From NCBI GenBank assembly GCA_009760855.2, contig WPIO01000001.1, positions 18,045,001 to 18,109,000 of the forward strand: a DNA stretch of 64,000 nt. The letters run 5' to 3'. The position numbers were made by a program, and so were the translations under genes. Below are positions 20,934 through 33,255 of this stretch, one piece after another; within the stretch, counting starts at the first letter, position 1, and every line of letters begins with the position of its first letter. A model generated the notes under the pieces. The model was not told where the DNA came from, ran no database searches, and saw only the letters and a list, made by a program, of their open reading frames with translations. This stretch comes from Cristatella mucedo. Its lineage: Eukaryota > Bryozoa > Phylactolaemata > Cristatellidae.

Positions 20934-23635
20934 AGGGCGGGTTGGGGGTAAGCTGCATGCAATTCATGATCCGGGTCGTGGTTTCGAGTATAGCAGCAGG
21001 CAGTTCTTGATTGTCTATGGCTACATACAGGTGCTCGAGGCTGCTGAATAAGTTGGCCTTTAATTTTTACTTTAAGATCCGTCCCAACCCGACCTGTCGG
21101 CATGCTCTACAATCCTCCGTGCTGCGGTTCTCCACACCGGAGCCTCACTTGAAGCCTTATGATTAGACTCACATTACATTGCCCTTATTTGAGAACGGCA
21201 AAGCTCGAGAGCGATCCTCCGGAGCGATAAAATGGAGGCAACAGCGGCAATTTGTAAAAATGTATTGAAGACATTTCTTTCTGTGCATGTTACGTGATGA
21301 GCACTGTATTCCAGTGAGACAGCTGTAGGCACTCGCACAGTCACTGCCAACAAGGAATCGCTGATTCAACAGCTTCATTTGCATCAAGGCAGAAGAGTCT
21401 TTGCAGATATTACCTGCTTTCAGTGGCCAACCCAATATATCCCGCTCGGTGCAAGATCATAACCAAAAAAACTGAGCAAAACGCCACAGAACTCTGCTCT
21501 AGATATATTTTCCTGTTATAGTTCTGTCCTTCACTAGCGCTTGAAGACACACTATTCAGTTTTTTTGGGAAGAGGCTAGTTCTTTTTCGAGAGACTACCA
21601 TCATTTTCTGTGGGGGTAAACGAGGCAGCTGCCCGGGCCGCCGCAGGCTGCACAGCTTCAGAGTTCAGAGTTCAGAGTCTGCCTCTGAACCTGAGCCCAC
21701 CACCAGGTTTGAGAACCTAAAAGGCACTCCGGAAGGAATTCATATAGTCCTCCAATTCCGAGCCGGTCACTTAAGTGGGGCGGGGAGCACAATGTTTCAA
21801 GTATACGGCCCGTTCTGTAATCTGGTTCTAAATAAGCCTGATACATGAGCGCTAGCCACAATAAGCCACCTAGGGATACCATGAACAATACCTTCTCAGT
21901 GAGCTGAAAAAGCCCCTCATTAATTGCTCACAACCACAGCTTCCTGTTCGGAACAGATTGCTTTAATAGAAATGCACTCGGAATGCTGCGAGTACCGCAA
22001 GTCAATAGAATATTATCATAGATGACCCCTTATCTGCGTCATAACGCAAATAGAGAAACAGTATACAAGACCTTTTAGAACCCGACTACTCGGTTGCTTC
22101 AAGTAAATTGCTTACTTTTTGAAGAAATAACGCATGCTCTCTGCTTGCAATGGTGGCTCATTTATGATCTTAGGTTAAGATGCTAAGCACTGACCAAGGA
22201 TATCGTCAGAGGCAGTCTTAGTGGTGGTTTTCAGTAAGTAGCTATCAGTTTGAACACTTCTTCAGAAGTGCAGCCGTATACCAAGCAAATTTCTTCATGA
22301 TTCGCGAAGAAAAATATTTAAGATCTCAGCGGACGTGAGAAAATTCTCCAGTTCACCGATTCTGTGGTAGAGGCCCCGATAGCAAGATCTAGCCGATCAC
22401 AAGCCGCCATTTGCTGACCTTTTTGGTTCTAGAGGGTACCCACAGCGGCTTGTGCAAACGCGCTCATAAAACTGCACACATACTCTGGATGACTGGCATA
22501 GCTACTCAAGTGCTGATGTTCCATCGCTTTTTCTTGCTAAGAGGTGTCGCTTGGGTAGTAGTCATTTCTGTTTGAAGTAAATGCCAACCTGGTCTGGCCC
22601 AGGTGCTGAGGAGCTCAGGAGCTTGCCAATAGAACCACGTTCACCCATGCCCTACCTGCAGCAGCAGCTCCACTCGTCCCTAATCAGAGCCGTCCGACCT
22701 TGGCCTTAGCTGCTATAGCTTCGTTCCGTGCCGTACCCGGGATAAAACCCCTTTAAACCTGCAGCCCACTTTAATTCCTCCTTTGTTGTCTAGAAGGGGA
22801 AGTGAGAGTGAGCTGCAAATTACAATCAGTTAACCAGCTGGCTGGCCGCATGCGTCAAGTACATTGCCGGCCTGACAGTTGCCGAAGAGTGGATCTGGCT
22901 TGCTGCCAATGTGCAGAAGCCTGTGATTCGGCTCGCTGTCGGTGTCCAGCAGCTTCCGGTCCTTGGCGTGCGTGTGTTCGAGCTCAGCTGCTAACGAAGC
23001 TGTAAGGTCAGTGTACCTACCGCGGTGTCGGTGGGTGTAAGACAGCAACGATACGATCGATACCCACCCACCGAGTGTGTGCAATTCTTTCAGGTTGAGT
23101 TTGAAAAGTAGTACAGGGCTGCGCCGATAGCTCGACTCGCACAGCGAATCCAGTGAATCAGTGCAGCATTCGCTGCATTTTCGTTCAATAAGAAGTGACG
23201 CATCTCACAGTTGGTCTCGTAAGTTGAACTTTAGCCTCCGCCACACAAGATATATCTTGGTAGCTGTCCCAGGAGGCAGGTCGCATTTCAGTGTGCTCTG
23301 ATGCTCTGTAATATTCCTTCAATAGGCAATGAAGCGTGTAGGGGTCTGCTTTTTTCTGGCACAGCAGAGCCAGGTCTACTTGACTGCTCAGTTGTTCCGT
23401 GCTTTCGCTCTCTCCTAGTGATGCCACTGCGTGTAGATACGGGATTATGCTACTCACCTCATGCCTGCCTGCACCCGTATACCAGGCGCAGGCGCCTCTA
23501 TTTACTTCTCTGTCGCAGCTCTGACTCATTTTGATATACCGTACCTATTTTGTAACTCAGTTTGACGCAGCTTTGCACTTTATGGCCACTGTATGCCTAG
23601 ACCTTTTGCCCAGATTTTTTAGTTCCATTGCATAG
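20561..23635. other. Unassigned stretch
   Basis: No gene or known repeat recognised apart from the (CT)n tract at 20876-20933, a CAGAGTT triplet repeat at 21656-21678, and a 10-bp inverted repeat (CACAAGCCGC near 22398, GCGGCTTGTG near 22446). Confidence 0.4.
20876..20933. repeat. (CT)n microsatellite
   Basis: About 56 bp of pure CT dinucleotide. The overlapping Arg-Glu minus frames are artefacts. Confidence 0.96.
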
Positions 23636-23639
23636 ATTT

Positions 23640-24474
23640 TTATGTGAGGCACCACGAATAGCCATGGCGGTTTTAAGGTTAGAAAATAAAAAAGCATCTG
23701 CACGAAATCTAGGAGTTTTGTTCCAAAGAACCTTTCCGAAGACGACCACATCAGCTTCTTGTCACGTCTGCTTATTTTCAGCTATGTAGCATTGCACACA
23801 TTCGTGCCTGCTTAGACAGGGATGCTATATCCAAGTAGATTCGTGCGTTAGCAACATCCCCGTCTCGACTTCCTTACCTCCTTGCCTGCAGGTCTTACGG
23901 CCTACGCAATCAGGAGCTTACAGTTTGTGTAAGCTCTGCAGCCAGACTCGTCTATTGTGTTTCAGTTGCCACAGTATACCACTTCTCGCCGCCCTGCATC
24001 GGCTCCAAATCAACAGCGTTTCGACTTCCAGATTCTGTCACTCACTTTCAGGTCCCTTAATTCTCTTGCTCCAGCTCACCGCTCAGAGCTACTCCCCAAT
24101 CAGGCACCACCCTCTCTCTTCTCGTTCAAACCGTCGGTTAGCCGAGTCTCGAACTGACCTCAAAACCTTTGAAGACAGTGCCTCTACTTTGCCTGCTCCA
24201 AAAGCCTGCAACTGGCTCAGGATTGGCTTTACAGCATCCTCTGACGTGACATTTCAAAAGAAGCTAACAATGCAAATGTTCCTCTCAATATGGGCTGGAT
24301 CCTTGTGATTTGTCCTTTGTCGGCTTATTCGTGCTGACACTTGGCATGTTACCACTAACCATATGCATACTGATGCTGTACATGCAACAATTAACTATAT
24401 GGTCATGCATTTGAAGCATATTGGAAGTGTTTAGAAAGAGATCAAGTTATGAGGGCAATATAAAAATGTGTGAT
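23640..24474 (+). mobile_element. LINE A fragment with tail
   Basis: Plus-strand RT C-terminus. SARNLGVLFQ near 23698 and IAHIRACLDRDA near 23790 match SARNLGVIFQ and IAKIRACLDKD of the 55-kb copy. QLTVCVSSAARLVYCV, FQILSLTFRSLNSLAP and a degraded C-terminus follow. The 3' hairpin near 24430 is decayed (TTTAGAAAGAGATCAAG) and no clean (ATT)n tail remains. Frameshifts are numerous. Confidence 0.8.
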
Positions 24475-25560
24475 TCTTGTTATCAGCAACATGTGGCCAA
24501 TCCAGAAGTATATGTAGAAGTATAGGTAAACGTAAGTGTTATGGTTGTACCTCATGTTGGTACGCCGAAATTTAGTGCAGATTGATTCTGTACACACTTT
24601 GAAAGCCGAAAAGATGCAAATACTTATGCAAATTGTCATATGCTGGCTACAATCGTCTGCGTTTCGCTTTTTTTTAACAAGCTTGTGCGCAGGACTACTA
24701 TAACCGCACCAGGGGATGCTCCCGGATAACGCTAGGCCGACCAGAGCTTCCAGCTACTCCGAGACTGTGACTTGTGCTTTGGCCTGCCCGAATGCTGCAT
24801 ATTTGGGGTTTTGAGAATTTTTTTTCGCCCGGTTGTATCATCATTATTGTATCTCAAAGGTCGTTATTTTATGTGATTAGACAGCAAAACTAAGCATGTC
24901 ACTGTCGAACATTGTCGAATTAAGATCAGTGTAGAATTTCATTAGTCTAGGTCTATAGTCATTTGTTGAACGTTGTACACCTAAGATTGAATAATTTAAT
25001 AATTACATGGGTACACATAGGTGCCTGAAGCCGTACGTTTACATTAGTGTAACAAAAAACTATCAGTCGCACATCAATTACTGAGAAGATGTGGTAGAAC
25101 AAGATGCTGGCACTGCTGTCTCAAAGAGGTCGTAGCAATCTTATGATTTGAAGATAGCTTGGGATTAGAGAATTCACCGTGCCCTATACTATTAACAAGT
25201 TGAACGGGACTGGTTCGATGGCCTGGGCAGTTGAATCTATCGATAACCTCCTCATCCAGCTGGTAGCAACCCAGAATAGATCTATCACACTTTGAGACCT
25301 GGCACGGTCTTGCAGAGATGCTTCCGGGATCGATTTTGGTAAACGTATGATTAGTAGGAATCTCGCTAAGATTGGCATCTTCCTTGTTGGTTGCAAAACG
25401 TAAGTCTCTGCTTACCAGACACCGTAAATCGGGCAGCTTTCAGTAGGCCCACGACCACGCCCTCTGGACAGAGGACCCCTGGAATTCAGTTTTAGACGGA
25501 CTGATGAAAGTAGGTTAACGATATTTGGCATTATGACTGTGGTATAGTGTAAGGCTTAGC

Positions 25561-25645
25561 CGAAGGAAAGATGAGGCATACCGGCATGACGGCCTTGAAC
25601 CAGCAAGAAAACTTTGCCATCATATCCGCGATGGTTTTCGATGCT
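25561..25645 (+). repeat. Dispersed repeat X, copy 1
   Basis: Core GGCATGACGGCCTTGAACC, then GCAAGAAAACTTTGCC and ATATCCGCGATGG. Related sequence occurs at 26296-26360 and 57838-57925. Confidence 0.6.
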
Positions 25646-26295
25646 ACTTTTCGGAAAACACTGTTGGAGCTCAGCTTCAGATCCTAGGTCCAAAAAGGAC
25701 CAAAATGTGTGCACCTGCAGATGGTTAAGCAAGATGAGCTGCAAAGCACAAATACTTGGCTTGTAGGGCCCTTATATTTGGCAGCAAGATAACTGTCCTC
25801 CAAGCACTCTGTCAGGCGATTTAAAGCAGCTTTCTTAGAGGAATCCGGACAGCTTCTGATGGGCTGGCCCAGCTAGTCAGTCGCCTGATCGGAACCATTT
25901 AGTACGTTTATGGGACAGCATCGAAGTTGGCTGAGGCTGGTTGTTCGGTCGCCATTGGTACCCCACTTTTGCGATAAAATATTTCGGATCCGTAGAATGC
26001 TGCTGCAGAAGAGACAATATGAAAGCAGCTTGTGGCCTCCACGTCTGTTCAGACATGGAGGTCGTAGAGAATAGTGGTGGGGCGACGTCGTCCTAAACGC
26101 GTACGTACGAAATGCACGGTGTCTGTTTCTGGGTAATCCATAAATATCTTCGCTGGCTGTTCGCAACTTTACCTTGTCTAGCGGCGAAGAAAATAATCTT
26201 GCTGTCCAAACAGAGCAGCAGCCACCGCAGGTCGGCCCGTACTGCGAGGTCTGCTTTGCGACTCGAGTGCTAGGCATTAGGCGACAACAAGATGA

Positions 26296-26360
26296 GCTTT
26301 GCTGGCATGACGGCCTTGAACCGGCAAGTAAACTTGGCCGCATATTTGCGATAGTTTGCC
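26296..26360 (+). repeat. Dispersed repeat X, copy 2
   Basis: Core GGCATGACGGCCTTGAACCG, GCAAGTAAACTTGGCC and ATATTTGCGATAG, matching copy 1 with few changes. Confidence 0.6.
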
Positions 26361-27125
26361 GCCGTAGTAACTCGTTTGAAGATTTTGCAGTAGGATTAGG
26401 ACGGCTTGTTGTCAGTTGCACATAACGTACTGCCGGTCAAAACTCTTTACTTGTTGTTGACGAGAGCGAGAGAGTCGAACAGCTACCGAGCAAGCGGTAA
26501 TCGAATAGTATCGCCTGCCTGCCAGCCTGCTTCGTGGGGAAACGGATACACCGAGAGGATATTACTAATCCGCAACCGAGCTCTATTTACTCTTTACTTC
26601 TATACACAATCCTTAAATTTAGGCACGATCAATGCAGCCATGTGGTCTTTACTTGGAAGCTAATGACTACTGGCCTGCCGACCGTAAATGAAAGAGCCTG
26701 CATCATTAATCAGATTGGTGCACATTGCCTCCTCGCCGATGGCTCAGACAAATACCAGCGCCGACATTCGCCACAAGTAAACCTAGGGTACTCATTAATT
26801 TCATTGGCCACGCCTGCTCGCTGCCCGCACGATGACCTCCCACTGTTCTCAAGAGTATTAGTAACCGGCTGTTAGCAGCACAACCGTGGGTGCACCACAT
26901 CCTTACAGATAAGGCGAGAAAGAGTGAAGCTGCAGATGGCCTCTCAGAACGAGCAAGCCTCTGGCATCAGTCGGGTACAAAGTCAGAATTCAAATGCCAA
27001 AAAATCCCGGTCATATATTGCTATGCTGATAAAGACGTCTAGGTGTCGTAGCGTGTATATGCGTATTCAAAACCTACTGCAATTGCACTATTGTATGACG
27101 GCAGCGGTAAAGCTCCCTTACGGCT

Positions 27126-27440
27126 AATAATAATAATAATAACAATAATGCACTTGATAAAGCGCCCTCAGAGAACTCAATCTCTTTCTAGGTTCTTTAC
27201 GTTTGCTGCAAAGGAAACACGGTCGAATGGTGAGTGGTATCGTGCTTGATAAACAACACGAATAACATGTTTAGGGGTGACATGCACAGGGCAGCATGCA
27301 AGTGTGGTTAGCAGCAGCATGCAACAGTGTCAGCAGGCATAAGCACATAAAGGACGAATCACAGGGACCCATTAAGCGCCGTCATAAATAGGTGCGTTTT
27401 TAAGTTCTTTCTAAATGTGGTCAAGTCAGGCGATGTCATA
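27126..27440 (-). mobile_element. LINE A 3' end
   Basis: Minus-strand 5'-truncated copy. The (TAA)n tail is followed by TTGATAAAGCGCCCTCAGAG, AACTCAATCTCTTTCTAGG, the 3' UTR, and the start of the C-terminal coding region (AAGGACGAATCACAGGGACC). It is close to the copies at 35.3 and 58.8 kb. Confidence 0.88.
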
Positions 27441-27444
27441 GCTG

Positions 27445-28092
27445 CATATAACTAATAATTGGCGTTCGTACCCACACCTGCTCGCTATCCTTCTGCCTTG
27501 AGCAAGTACGAGATGGAATTTCCCTTTTTTTGTGGGATCTCATAGCGACAAGTTTCAAATTCGAATCGACTGAAGGCGAGGAATCGGAGCCCTTGATCGG
27601 AGCCAGGCGATACGTGGGCTTAGACGGTTCTGACATTCCTCGAACAATTTTCGTGCAACGCAAGACGATTGGCACTTCCAATTGTGGGAAAGAGAGGAAC
27701 AGCCAATAAAGTATTTCCAGTCGCCATTGGCCATGTAGAGTAGTCTCTGTGGAGGAGTCCATTTCGAATTCCTGATGCGGAGTTACCCTTATAATAATAG
27801 TAATACTATCTGATTTAACAGACTCTTTTTTGTATAGCGACAGAAGAGCCTTTACGGCTATCGCCACCGCTTGCAGTGGCGACAAAGGATTGCCCACCGC
27901 AGGATTCGAACCCACGACCTCGGGGCCGAGGTCGTCAAATGCAACCGCCTTACCCAGTGAGCCACCATTACGGCTCACCACCCTTGTCATATACGTACAT
28001 CCACCACCACCGCAGAGACGGGGGCCGAGGCACGCACCGGTGCCGCCGGAGTGAAAGCATAAATATAGTAATATATGAGATATATAAAGCAT
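27445..28092 (-). other. 218-codon open frame running through a SINE1
   Basis: An uninterrupted minus frame whose N-terminal half is translated SINE1 and whose C-terminal half (27445-27785) is unrecognised. It is probably chance, but the frame is unusually long for this DNA. Confidence 0.15.
27807..27978 (-). mobile_element. SINE1 copy a (tRNA-like)
   Basis: On the minus strand: TGGCTCACTGG (A-box-like, one mismatch to the consensus), GTAAGGCGGTTGC, the palindrome GACCTCGGCCCCGAGGTC, GGTTCGAATCC (perfect B box), then a conserved body (ACTGCAAGCGGTGGCGATAG, CCGTAAAGGCTCTTCTGTCG) ending at CTGTTAAATCAGA. With A and B boxes but an extended non-tRNA body, it is a SINE, not a tRNA gene. Confidence 0.87.
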
Positions 28093-28093
28093 G

Positions 28094-28122
28094 AATATAT
28101 ATATATATATATATATATATTG
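28094..28122. repeat. (AT)n microsatellite
   Basis: About 28 bp of AT dinucleotide, followed at 28150-28210 by AT-rich degenerate repeats. Confidence 0.9.
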
Positions 28123-28479
28123 TTAGAATGACAAGGGTGATTCCCTCTAGAATATTTATATATAAAATTTATATAGAATTTATATAGAATATTTAGAATA
28201 TTTATCATTATTGCCATTACTGTTGTGGAATACACGGAAGTTCTCAGACTTGGCCTTGCTGATAGAGTCACATAAATGATGCTCATAGAGAAGGGATTCG
28301 ATTAGGGAACTCATCATATGTCGCTTACCATTTCAGTAGCATAGCCCACTTAAAAACTGCTACATGCCGCCACCCATTTTCAATTGCCTACTCTTTCCTG
28401 TGGAGCTGCCACCAAAGCTAAAAAAAAATTGATTGCAGTGTGTTGAGGTGAAGGAACACTTCCATTAGAGAGACTGCTT

Positions 28480-28605
28480 AATAATAATAAAAATAATAAC
28501 AATGCATTCGTATAGCGCCCTCGGGAAACTCAGCCTCTTTCGAGGCACTTTACATATGATGTAAATGAAGCATGATTAAATGATTAGTGGTTGAATGCGG
28601 GACTT
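28480..28605 (-). mobile_element. LINE A tail fragment
   Basis: (ATA)n, then GTATAGCGCCCTCGGGAAAC and CTCTTTCGAGGCACTTTAC, then a short part of the 3' UTR. Strongly truncated minus-strand copy. Confidence 0.8.
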
Positions 28606-29369
28606 GCGACCCGATACCAAGCAGTTGTGATTTTCGGTATTTCGAGCACTTTACAGATCCACCCCAAGCATTTGGTTTCTAAGGCGATTTAAAGTAAAAT
28701 CCAGCCGATCTATACAAGACAGATGGGACAACGTGCACTGCTATTGGCTTCGGCTTATCTAAGAACAAATATTGGGTTCGCATATAATTGAAAAATAAAA
28801 AACTGTTTCTTCATGCAGCAAACCAGGCACTCGCATCTTCCTGGTAATACTGCTATCATCGCACTCTGCATGTGGTAAATAGTCAGCAGGTCTACTAGTC
28901 TTTGTAGTGGCTCTTTGAATCCTGTTCTTAATGTGAGCGAGGTCAGCCGCGAAAAGGCTTTGGCCAGTCTGAGCAAGTCCGTACTGCTGCATCAGCCGCA
29001 CAATGCACAGGCCTTTTTTGAGGGACTGGAAAGGTAATTACTCGTTGCTAACTATATTTGCCAGCTGCTGACTGTGTCCCTTGTGAGCAGTGCGTCCCAT
29101 AACTACAGGCGTCAATGTACATTGCGAGTTCGCAGAAGTTTGCTGAGAAGCATCGAGTCTTGCCAATGTGAGTTCGAAGAAACTCCTGCCTGTCAGTAGC
29201 CCGATGGGAGGACGACGTTTTATTGTCGAGCCGTTCATCTTGGACGAATACTGGAGGATAGCTGAGGGCAGTGCTTTCATTCAGTCAAAACCGGCCACGA
29301 TGTTGTGTTACTAGTGCTCCAAGAGACGGTTGAATTACTTTAAGGCTACTAACGTGCTTAATTTCCAGC
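28606..29369. other. Unassigned stretch
   Basis: Several minus frames of 60-80 codons (28755-29280) without recognised domains. It may be old LINE sequence. Confidence 0.35.
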
Positions 29370-29408
29370 CTATTAAAAGCGCCCAAATAGAGATTTAGTT
29401 CTCTATAT
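29370..29408 (+). mobile_element. Tail remnant abutting a LINE A tail head-on
   Basis: AAAAGCGCCCAAATAGAGAT and TTAGTTCTCTATATAA form a SINE2/LINE hairpin on the plus strand that has lost the right arm (GGGCGC). It runs directly into the minus-strand LINE A tail, a tail-to-tail arrangement. Confidence 0.6.
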
Positions 29409-30620
29409 AATAATGATTATAATAACAGTATAGCACGCTCGGAGAACTTGAATCTTTTTCTAGGCACTTCATATATGATGTAAAAGAGGCTTGACGATAT
29501 GGTTAGTAGTAGCAAGCACAGCGTCAACATGCATAATGTGGTTAGTGGTGGTAAAATAAGCAGTGTCAGCAAACATCCGCTTGCAGTGGACAAAAACAAG
29601 GGCTCAGCAAATATTGTGAGGAACAGGAACGCTTTTAGCTTCTTTTGAAATGTCACCATGTCAGGAAACGTCGTGAAGTCTGTCAGGAGTAAGTTCCAGA
29701 CTTTGCGAGCATACAAACTAAAGGCACGGTCTCCGAAAAATTTAAGGTTGGTTCAAGGCATTACGTCAGAAGAAAGCCTATTACAATGCCCATCCTGATT
29801 TGGGAGTAGTTCTGAGTGGCAGAATGGAGCGAGAGATCGCTATTTGACTGGGAGCCAGTGCATGCAGGCCAGAGGTGGTGTAATGTAGCAACTGTAATGC
29901 TCATGAAAGACAAGCCTGGCTTCAGAGTTTTGCACTATCTGTTTGCACCTGGTTGCATAGACTGGAAGACCTGCAAGCATTGGGTTACACAAGTCGAGAA
30001 GGAATGTCACAAATGCATGGCCTAATTTGGATCTAGTATCCCTGCCTATGCCAAACCGAATTTTGCACTACTGCATAGCTGAAAGTAGGCAGAAGTTACT
30101 GTGGAGCTGATGTGGTCGTCTACAGAAAGGTCTCTTTGGAACAAAACACCTCGATTGTGTGCTGATGTAATGGGAGATGTGCCGGAAGAGCCATTTTTGA
30201 ACGTTAAGCTTACCAACATTTGAGTCACACAAATAGGTTTGCTGCTAACTTGTAAGCCGTGACGGCACACTAGGTAAGGCGGTTGCTTTTCACGAAGACC
30301 TCGGCCCCGAGGTCGCGGGTTCGAATCCTGAAGTGGGCGATCCTGTATTGCCACTGCAAGCAATGGTGATAGCCGTAAAGGCTCTTCCGTGGCTATGCAA
30401 AAGAGGCTGTTTAATCAGCTAGTATTTTTTAAGTTGTTTTTTTATCGCCATTCAATTTGAGAAAGTTTGCTGCCATACAAGTGCAAATGCCAGCAATGCA
30501 TGCAGCAATGGAGGTGAGTGTTAAACGTGTAGGAAAGCTGAGAGCGAATAGATCATAGGTATTCGATATGCATAGCTCGTCGAGCCATTTGTAAGTGATT
30601 TCGCTATTAACTTCAAAAGA
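29405..30620 (-). mobile_element. LINE A, long 3' copy containing a SINE1
   Basis: Minus strand. Tail at 29405-29480, then the C-terminal coding region (FPDMVTFQKKLKAFLFL near 29640) and upstream RT sequence to about 30251. After a SINE1 (30252-30428) it resumes with CMAANFLKLNGDKK and SIAACIAGI (30430-30510) and continues to about 30620 (LFALSFP). The 55-kb copy carries MAANFLKLNDDKTNLLVMG without interruption, so the SINE1 is a later insertion. Stops and frameshifts throughout. Confidence 0.83.
30252..30428 (+). mobile_element. SINE1 copy b, nested in LINE A
   Basis: Plus strand: GTAAGCCGTGACGGCACACT, AGGTAAGGCGGTTGC, the palindrome GACCTCGGCCCCGAGGTC, GGTTCGAATCC, ACTGCAAGCAATGGTGATAG, CCGTAAAGGCTCTTCCGTGG, and the end GGCTGTTTAATCAGCTAG plus T-rich. 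No clear target-site duplication is visible. Confidence 0.9.
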
Positions 30621-31999
30621 CCCTGTGTCTACACTCGTCAGAAATCGTTGGGGAAATATATGCCACTGCACTAAATCCATGGAAAATAAATGGCATTTTA
30701 AGATTCAATAAAAAAATCGCGAACTTCTCTTCCAAAACGAAGCGTGCACTACTCGGCACCCGAGAAATGGAGTACAAATTCGATGACCCTAGGGCCCTTG
30801 TTACTCTGGTTAGGTTTTGGTTTGACAGAGCTGATGATAGATGCACAGCAGCTGCTCCAAAAGTCGAATCGGCTTGGCCCTAGTTGGCCCCTGCCACCAC
30901 CAGCTGCAAATTTGATGGCACCTGTTTTTACATGCCTGTCTGACTAAATCTGTGCCCTGGAGCCAGCTAAACGAGGTGGGCACAGCAAGCTACATGGATG
31001 CCAGACAAGGCCGAGGAGCCACTCAGTCTGGCCTTTGACCTCTGCTCTGCTCACCTCACGAGAACGGCAGGGCAGTAGCTGTATCTGGCAGAGTCGTTTC
31101 TGGAGCTTCTGCGGCTGCTACTGCTGCTCTGGGCAGAACCATTTTCTGCTGCAATGGGTCTTTGTCAAGGACCTGCTCGTCGGCTTTGTCTGCATTTTGT
31201 TATCCCAGCATTATACAACTATGGTGGGATTTCTCGTGGGTGTTCCTCGAAGCTGACTGATCAGTAGCCAATTAAAGAGGCGGTGGTACCGCCTCAGCTG
31301 TGGGGCTGATTAGTGTCAAAGGTATTTCTCGGCAGGTCGTGTTTCGGGCAAGTACCAGGCGGCTGATTACTTGAAAGCAACGGGAGGGAGGCAGACGGCA
31401 CTCTGGACCACGGCCACCTGCCATCGCAAGTGCCCACTATAACCGGGCACAGGTCGGAATTGAAAATTTCAGGCCGGTGCTAAGTATTGAAGCTGCTAGC
31501 CTGCCTGGCATGTACTTCTGCAGCGAAGGTTGTGGCTGCTTCCGTCGCACAGCATGGAACTGACACCAGGCAAATGTTCTCCCTGCCTGAGGCAGCACTA
31601 GAAAGCACTAATGCAGCACCAGCACCAAGAAAACTGTGGGCAAAGAGAGATTAAGCTTGCATAGCAACAGTAGCAACCGAAGCAGCAGCAACGGCAGCCA
31701 AAGCCATCGCCATTCTGCGATGGTTCCAAACGTTCCAGATCGGCCTGCACCGGCGAAGCCTTCTAGCCTGCACATGAGGGCAGCAGCTTGCATGATTCAT
31801 CCTAGCCCGAAGGTACCACAGGAAGTTCCTACCTTGACAAGCTGGGGCGTAACTGGGTTACAAGTAACGACAGTTGCTGCTTCTTCTAGTGCTACTGCTG
31901 CTCGAGTCATGCCGATGACGCTCGAGTGACGCCGAATTATAGTCTCGAGGATATGTTTGCCAGCGGAATTAATTGGCCAGGAGCCTGAAAAGACAAATC
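30621..31999. other. Unassigned stretch
   Basis: No gene recognised. Frames up to 97 codons (31636-31929) overlap a CAG/CAA-rich patch at 31660-31710. Confidence 0.4.
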
Positions 32000-32430
32000 A
32001 CATAGCAAATAACTCAGACTTTGTCAGATAAGGATACCGGCCAAGCTGAATCACCCATTCGTAATGCCCCACTGGAAATTCTCTACTTCCAGGCCTCCTG
32101 CCTGTGCTATAAGAAGCCTAAAATTAGCAGACATCTCTGCAGCTAGGCTAACTTATCGTGAACGCTACAACTGCCACATCGCTACGCGTCTCTCCGATCT
32201 GCACTTGCATCGCATCAAGCAATGGCAGTTTTCAAGGTCGCGTCGCTCATATTCAGGTGCCTTCAGTCATTTCCTCCGGACAACATGTCCACGATACTTC
32301 CTAATCAGGCTTCGCATGACACCACTCGTTCCTCCGACTTCGGCCGTTTGGTCGTGCCTCTAAAGAACGACATGATGATAAGGATAACGATGCAAATGCC
32401 TGCCCATCGTACGAATGCTTTCGTGAAAAA
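32000..32430 (+). mobile_element. LINE A fragment, degenerate
   Basis: Plus strand. LADISAARLTYRERYNCHI near 32120-32178 matches LVQNSAARLFCRERRSCHI of the 55-kb copy. FKVASLIFRCLQSF and TILPNQASHDTTR follow near 32234-32330. The tail is not recognised. Confidence 0.75.
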
Positions 32431-32812
32431 ACAAACGAGAAATGCAGTATGGCGGATGGATAAGGCCACGCAATCTACGAGTACTTTGGTCAAGTCCGTC
32501 TTTCGCAGACTTGTGGCACAAAAGGATGTGAATAGTTTTTTCTAATATAAACTTACCTTAGCAAAACTGCAAAACGCCAAAGCATATTTATGCCATGCAG
32601 TCCGATTCTGTTTTGGCTAAATCTCAGCTGCCTCGTTTGTCCTAGTGCTGTCTTGGCTTTTTGTTAGGCCGTCTTTGCTTAGGCATATTGTTCCCATGAC
32701 CCCTTATGCCTAAACTGATAGAAACAGTTTAAAAAGCATTTATCTTAACTATCTGCACATTAGCTATTTTGTCAGCTCTACTTACATCATTGCATGCAGC
32801 AGTCATGTACGG

Positions 32813-32843
32813 AGATATATATATATATATGTATATATATATA
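32813..32843. repeat. (AT)n microsatellite
   Basis: TATATATATA with one G interruption, about 30 bp. Confidence 0.9.
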
Positions 32844-33255
32844 CACCCTTGAAGGACACTCATAGCTAACACATAACACTATAATATATCAAATGTTCAA
32901 TCAACAAAAGCTTCGACTTTGTACGATAATTGCATGCAATTTCTCGTTCGCGTTGCTACGAAAAAAGATCTTCAACATACCGTTCCCACCGGTTGGCCAC
33001 GTTCGAGTTTTCGCACTGGCGGCCCTAAAGTAATGACTGCGACGAGATTCCGAAAGAGATTTCATTGGGCACGGCTCTTCATGTTTTCCTGCAGAATTCA
33101 GCATGATTATGCTTGCGTGCGTAAATACATGTGAACATTTATCTGCTTAAAAATACGTGAGAAGTTAGTTCGGCAAGCGTCGCCATATTTCTCGTCAGAG
33201 AGAGGCGATCCGCTGACGCTCTTTCAAAAGCAAAAGCAAGCGCTTGCTCGTTGCC

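Larger units (their letters stand above)
24475..27120. other. Unassigned stretch with a small dispersed repeat
   Basis: No gene recognised. The longest frame is 25873-26421 on the minus strand (182 codons), Ser/Arg/Cys-rich and without a recognisable domain. Two copies of a roughly 80-bp repeat are listed separately. Confidence 0.4.

Noticed and set aside
22398-22456. Regulatory hairpin (10-bp inverted repeat)
   Set aside because: Short arms with a loop of about 38 bases; expected by chance in a window of this size.
25873-26421. 182-codon minus frame as a gene
   Set aside because: Low-complexity Ser/Arg/Cys composition, no domain, no splice or start support, and it overlaps dispersed repeat X.
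27900-27978. tRNA gene (perfect B box GGTTCGAATCC, A-box-like sequence)
   Set aside because: No acceptor-stem pairing or usable anticodon loop; the box region is fused to a body repeated in at least four other places. It is a SINE.
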